Of a stretch of DNA of 6,602 nucleotides, positions 5,564-6,602 are shown one piece after another. This stretch comes from Bifidobacterium breve (lineage in GTDB: Bacteria; Actinomycetota; Actinomycetes; S36-B12), in contig CAMCYV010000082.1 of assembly GCA_945885645.1 (NCBI GenBank), positions 1 to 6,602 of the forward strand, written 5' to 3'. The first letter of the stretch is position 1. Each line of letters starts with the position of its first letter. The position numbers and the translations under genes were made by a program. The notes beneath the pieces are model-generated. The model did no database searches. It was not told the DNA's origin and worked only from the letters and a program-made list of their open reading frames with translations.

Positions 5564-5818
5564 TCAGCCTCCTAACCTTGTACGGCCGCGCTTGAGCCCA
5601 GCGATGACTGCCAATGCTGACGTTATTGTTTCGTTGAGACCAGCCAATCCCGCAGTATTTGTCTCAGCTTGTTCCAAGCCTGCGAGAATTTTGCCAGCCT
5701 GCGTACCGATTTTCCAGGCAATTACGAGAATCGGAATAACGAGTGCAACAACGACGAGGACGACTACAAGGCCAATGATGTAGCCGATTAGCCAACCCTC
5801 ATGTCCGGTGAAATCCAT
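5564..5818 (-). CDS. Small single-pass membrane protein (third of the array)
   Basis: The 84-residue product has a polar, slightly acidic start (MDFTGHEGW) and a long valine-rich membrane helix at about 10-35. W35-K36 at its end suggests the C terminus is cytoplasmic. LAGLEQAETNTAG (45-57) shares the LExAxxNTA pattern with its downstream neighbour at identical residue numbers. Another amphipathic helix (about 59-75) and a basic end (KRGRTRLGG, 76-84) follow. There is no cleavable-signal-peptide site, so the hydrophobic segment is read as an anchor. The AGGAGG ribosome site overlaps the stop codon of the preceding gene, and one base separates this gene from the next. The function is unknown. 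Confidence 0.8.
   Translation of the reverse strand: MDFTGHEGWLIGYIIGLVVVLVVVALVIPILVIAWKIGTQAGKILAGLEQAETNTAGLAGLNETITSALAVIAGLKRGRTRLGG
5568..5573 (-). promoter_or_regulatory. Ribosome binding site for the fourth array protein
   Basis: A perfect AGGAGG on the minus strand lies 5 bases before the ATG at 5562. It sits in the last codons of the preceding gene and fixes this start. Confidence 0.75.
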
Positions 5819-5822
5819 GAAT

Positions 5823-5828
5823 CCTCCT
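5823..5828 (-). promoter_or_regulatory. Ribosome binding site for the third array protein, overlapping a stop codon
   Basis: AGGAGG on the minus strand begins at the last base of the TAA that ends the second array gene and lies 4 bases before the ATG at 5818. Overlap of stop and ribosome site favours re-initiation by the same ribosomes. Confidence 0.75.
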
Positions 5829-6055
5829 TAAATCGAATTTGCAAAGTCGCGGACAGGGGCCAAACTGGCGTTAACCGATGCCACAACCGGAACGACCGTC
5901 GAAGTCTGGGCAGCAATCACCTGAACCCCGCCGTCGAGCGTGTCCAAAGTCTTCGCGGTCGCGGAAAGGTGGCCGATCGCGCGAGAAAGACCGAGTGCGG
6001 CAGCACCGATGATTAGTGCTCCAAGAATGAGCGTAATAACTGCATCAATTGGCAT
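5828..6055 (-). CDS. Small single-pass membrane protein (second of the array)
   Basis: The smallest of the set, with 75 residues. A membrane helix spans about 5-23, rich in alanine, leucine and isoleucine, with S24-R25 at its end. DTLDGGVQVIAA (38-49) corresponds to DTLAGGVALIGA (39-50) in the preceding protein, giving the shared pattern DTLxGGVxxIxA at nearly the same distance from the membrane. The rest (50-75) is valine- and serine-rich and amphipathic, with no enzyme motif. A single acidic residue (D4) before the helix and R25/H29 after it favour a cytoplasmic C terminus. AGGAGA at 6061-6066 lies 5 bases before the ATG. It starts 9 bases after the previous stop, within the same transcription unit. 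Confidence 0.78.
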   Translation of the reverse strand: MPIDAVITLILGALIIGAAALGLSRAIGHLSATAKTLDTLDGGVQVIAAQTSTVVPVVASVNASLAPVRDFANSI

Positions 6056-6060
6056 AACTT

Positions 6061-6066
6061 TCTCCT
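6061..6066 (-). promoter_or_regulatory. Ribosome binding site for the second array protein
   Basis: AGGAGA on the minus strand lies 5 bases before the ATG at 6055 and overlaps the TAG of the first array gene. Confidence 0.65.
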
Positions 6067-6319
6067 ATCCCAGCAACTTAGAAACCGGACCGGCATAGCG
6101 CACCGCGCCATTGGCTACTTCTTTGATTACATCATCTGTTGTTGCAAGCAACTCTGGCGTGTTGTGCAATGCACCAATGAGTGCAACACCGCCAGCAAGC
6201 GTGTCTTGCGCGGCAGCGCGAATTTGCTCGAGTGCTGCGAGTAACCGGCTAAGCAAGATCACAAGCAATGGCACCACGACAATGAGGAGAATTAGATTTC
6301 CCAACATCCACCGACTCAT
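6065..6319 (-). CDS. Small single-pass membrane protein (first of the array, next to coxG)
   Basis: The 84-residue product has a membrane helix at about 6-23 (very hydrophobic, from LGNLILL to VILLS). R3 before and R25 after it leave the topology less clear than in the other four. AALEQIR (28-34) carries the AxLE motif, and DTLAGGVALIGA (39-50) matches the second array protein. A final amphipathic part (about 55-83) includes TTDDVIKEV and ends PVSKLLG. GGAGGT at 6327-6332 is a strong ribosome site 7 bases upstream, so translation starts are clearly signalled in this array. It begins 16 bases after the coxG stop, placing the array in the coxG transcription unit. The function is unknown; the helix length suits packing against partners such as the other array members. 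Confidence 0.8.
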   Translation of the reverse strand: MSRWMLGNLILLIVVVPLLVILLSRLLAALEQIRAAAQDTLAGGVALIGALHNTPELLATTDDVIKEVANGAVRYAGPVSKLLG

Positions 6320-6326
6320 TTAATTT

Positions 6327-6332
6327 ACCTCC
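6327..6332 (-). promoter_or_regulatory. Ribosome binding site for the first array protein
   Basis: GGAGGT on the minus strand lies 7 bases before the ATG at 6319, just after the coxG stop. Confidence 0.7.
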
Positions 6333-6335
6333 GGA

Positions 6336-6602
6336 CTAACGGCTAGGTGCTGATTGATAGGGCAGGAAGAAACGTGCAAACACCCGTTTTGCGGCCATGG
6401 AAAATGCACTGAAACCGATCGCGAGACCGCTGGCCGCTTTTGGCCCCCCAACAGACATTGGATCGCGACCCTCGGCGATAGCGGTCATCCGCATTTTCAT
6501 AGATCCCGCGGTTTGGGTCACAAGTACCCCGGTGAAGTCCTTGACCAATCCGCGACCGTACTGAGCAGCGGCGCCCGAAATGGCAAGGTCCATGCTCATG
6601 TT
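6336..6602 (-). CDS. coxG: CoxG-like CO dehydrogenase accessory protein, 3' end only
   Basis: The gene enters from the right edge; the last 88 residues are visible, beginning just before MSMDLAISGAAAQYGRGL. That is the diagnostic end of the CoxG SRPBCC domain: a final beta strand with SG, then AQ[FY]GRG opening the long C-terminal helix (GLVKDFTGVLVTQTAGSM). A tail follows: GPKAASGLAIGFSAFSM, then AAKRVFARFFLPYQ, which alternates hydrophobic and basic residues as expected of a membrane-associating amphipathic helix. CoxG proteins are linked to membrane association of CO dehydrogenase, and recent work on mycobacterial CoxG reports menaquinone binding and delivery. The M at 6599 lies inside the domain and is not the true start. 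CoxG relatives also accompany other molybdenum hydroxylases, so the substrate of the enzyme is not settled by this fragment. Confidence 0.85.
   Translation of the reverse strand, partial: NMSMDLAISGAAAQYGRGLVKDFTGVLVTQTAGSMKMRMTAIAEGRDPMSVGGPKAASGLAIGFSAFSMAAKRVFARFFLPYQSAPSR

Noticed and set aside
5487..6323. Plus-strand frames opposite the small membrane protein array
   Set aside because: These are shadows of hydrophobic genes. The minus-strand frames have strong ribosome sites and consistent operon junctions, whereas the plus-strand frames have none.
6336..6599. Independent 87-residue gene starting at the ATG at 6599
   Set aside because: The frame stays open through the window edge, and its sequence is the C-terminal part of CoxG, beginning in the middle of the domain.
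1..6602. RNA genes, CRISPR arrays, insertion sequences or other mobile elements
   Set aside because: No tRNA-like or rRNA-like segment, no regularly spaced repeats, no transposase and no terminal inverted repeats were seen. The gene packing leaves no room except 1811-1975.

Overview
The window reads as part of an accessory and maturation locus for a molybdenum hydroxylase of the aerobic CO dehydrogenase (Cox) type. The likely host is a moderate-GC member of the Actinomycetota. This rests on the actinobacterial look of the MoaC and MoeA proteins, the GTG starts, TANNNT-type -10 elements and a probable leaderless start. The host assignment is an inference by eye. The structural genes of the enzyme (coxM, coxS, coxL) are not in the window.

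Layout: (1) Positions 1-1810, minus strand, hold a molybdenum cofactor operon read as moeA, then moaC, then a moaB/mogA gene cut by the left edge. Junctions are overlapping or nearly so. (2) Positions 1811-1975 are a divergent promoter region with two short inverted repeats. (3) Positions 1976-4934, plus strand, hold a tightly packed operon: an 82-residue unknown protein, a CoxD-like MoxR AAA+ ATPase, a CoxE-like von Willebrand A protein, a 98-residue unknown protein, and a 142-residue protein resembling the GIY-YIG fold. (4) Positions 4931-6602, minus strand, hold the 3' end of coxG followed by five consecutive genes for small proteins, each with one N-terminal membrane helix. The two operons converge with a 4-base overlap and no terminator.

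Working model: MoeA, MoaC and MoaB supply molybdenum cofactor. CoxD and CoxE remodel the apoenzyme so that the Mo centre can be completed. CoxG handles quinone or membrane contact for the mature enzyme. The five small membrane proteins share short motifs just after the membrane helix (AxLE in four, LExAxxNTA in one pair, DTLxGGVxxIxA in another). They look like a diverged paralogous set with cytoplasmic helices, and are the least explained part of the window. A role as a membrane docking or oligomeric platform for the enzyme or CoxG is my hypothesis, not something the sequence proves. CoxD, CoxE and CoxG homologues also accompany other molybdenum hydroxylases, so CO as the substrate is not shown here.
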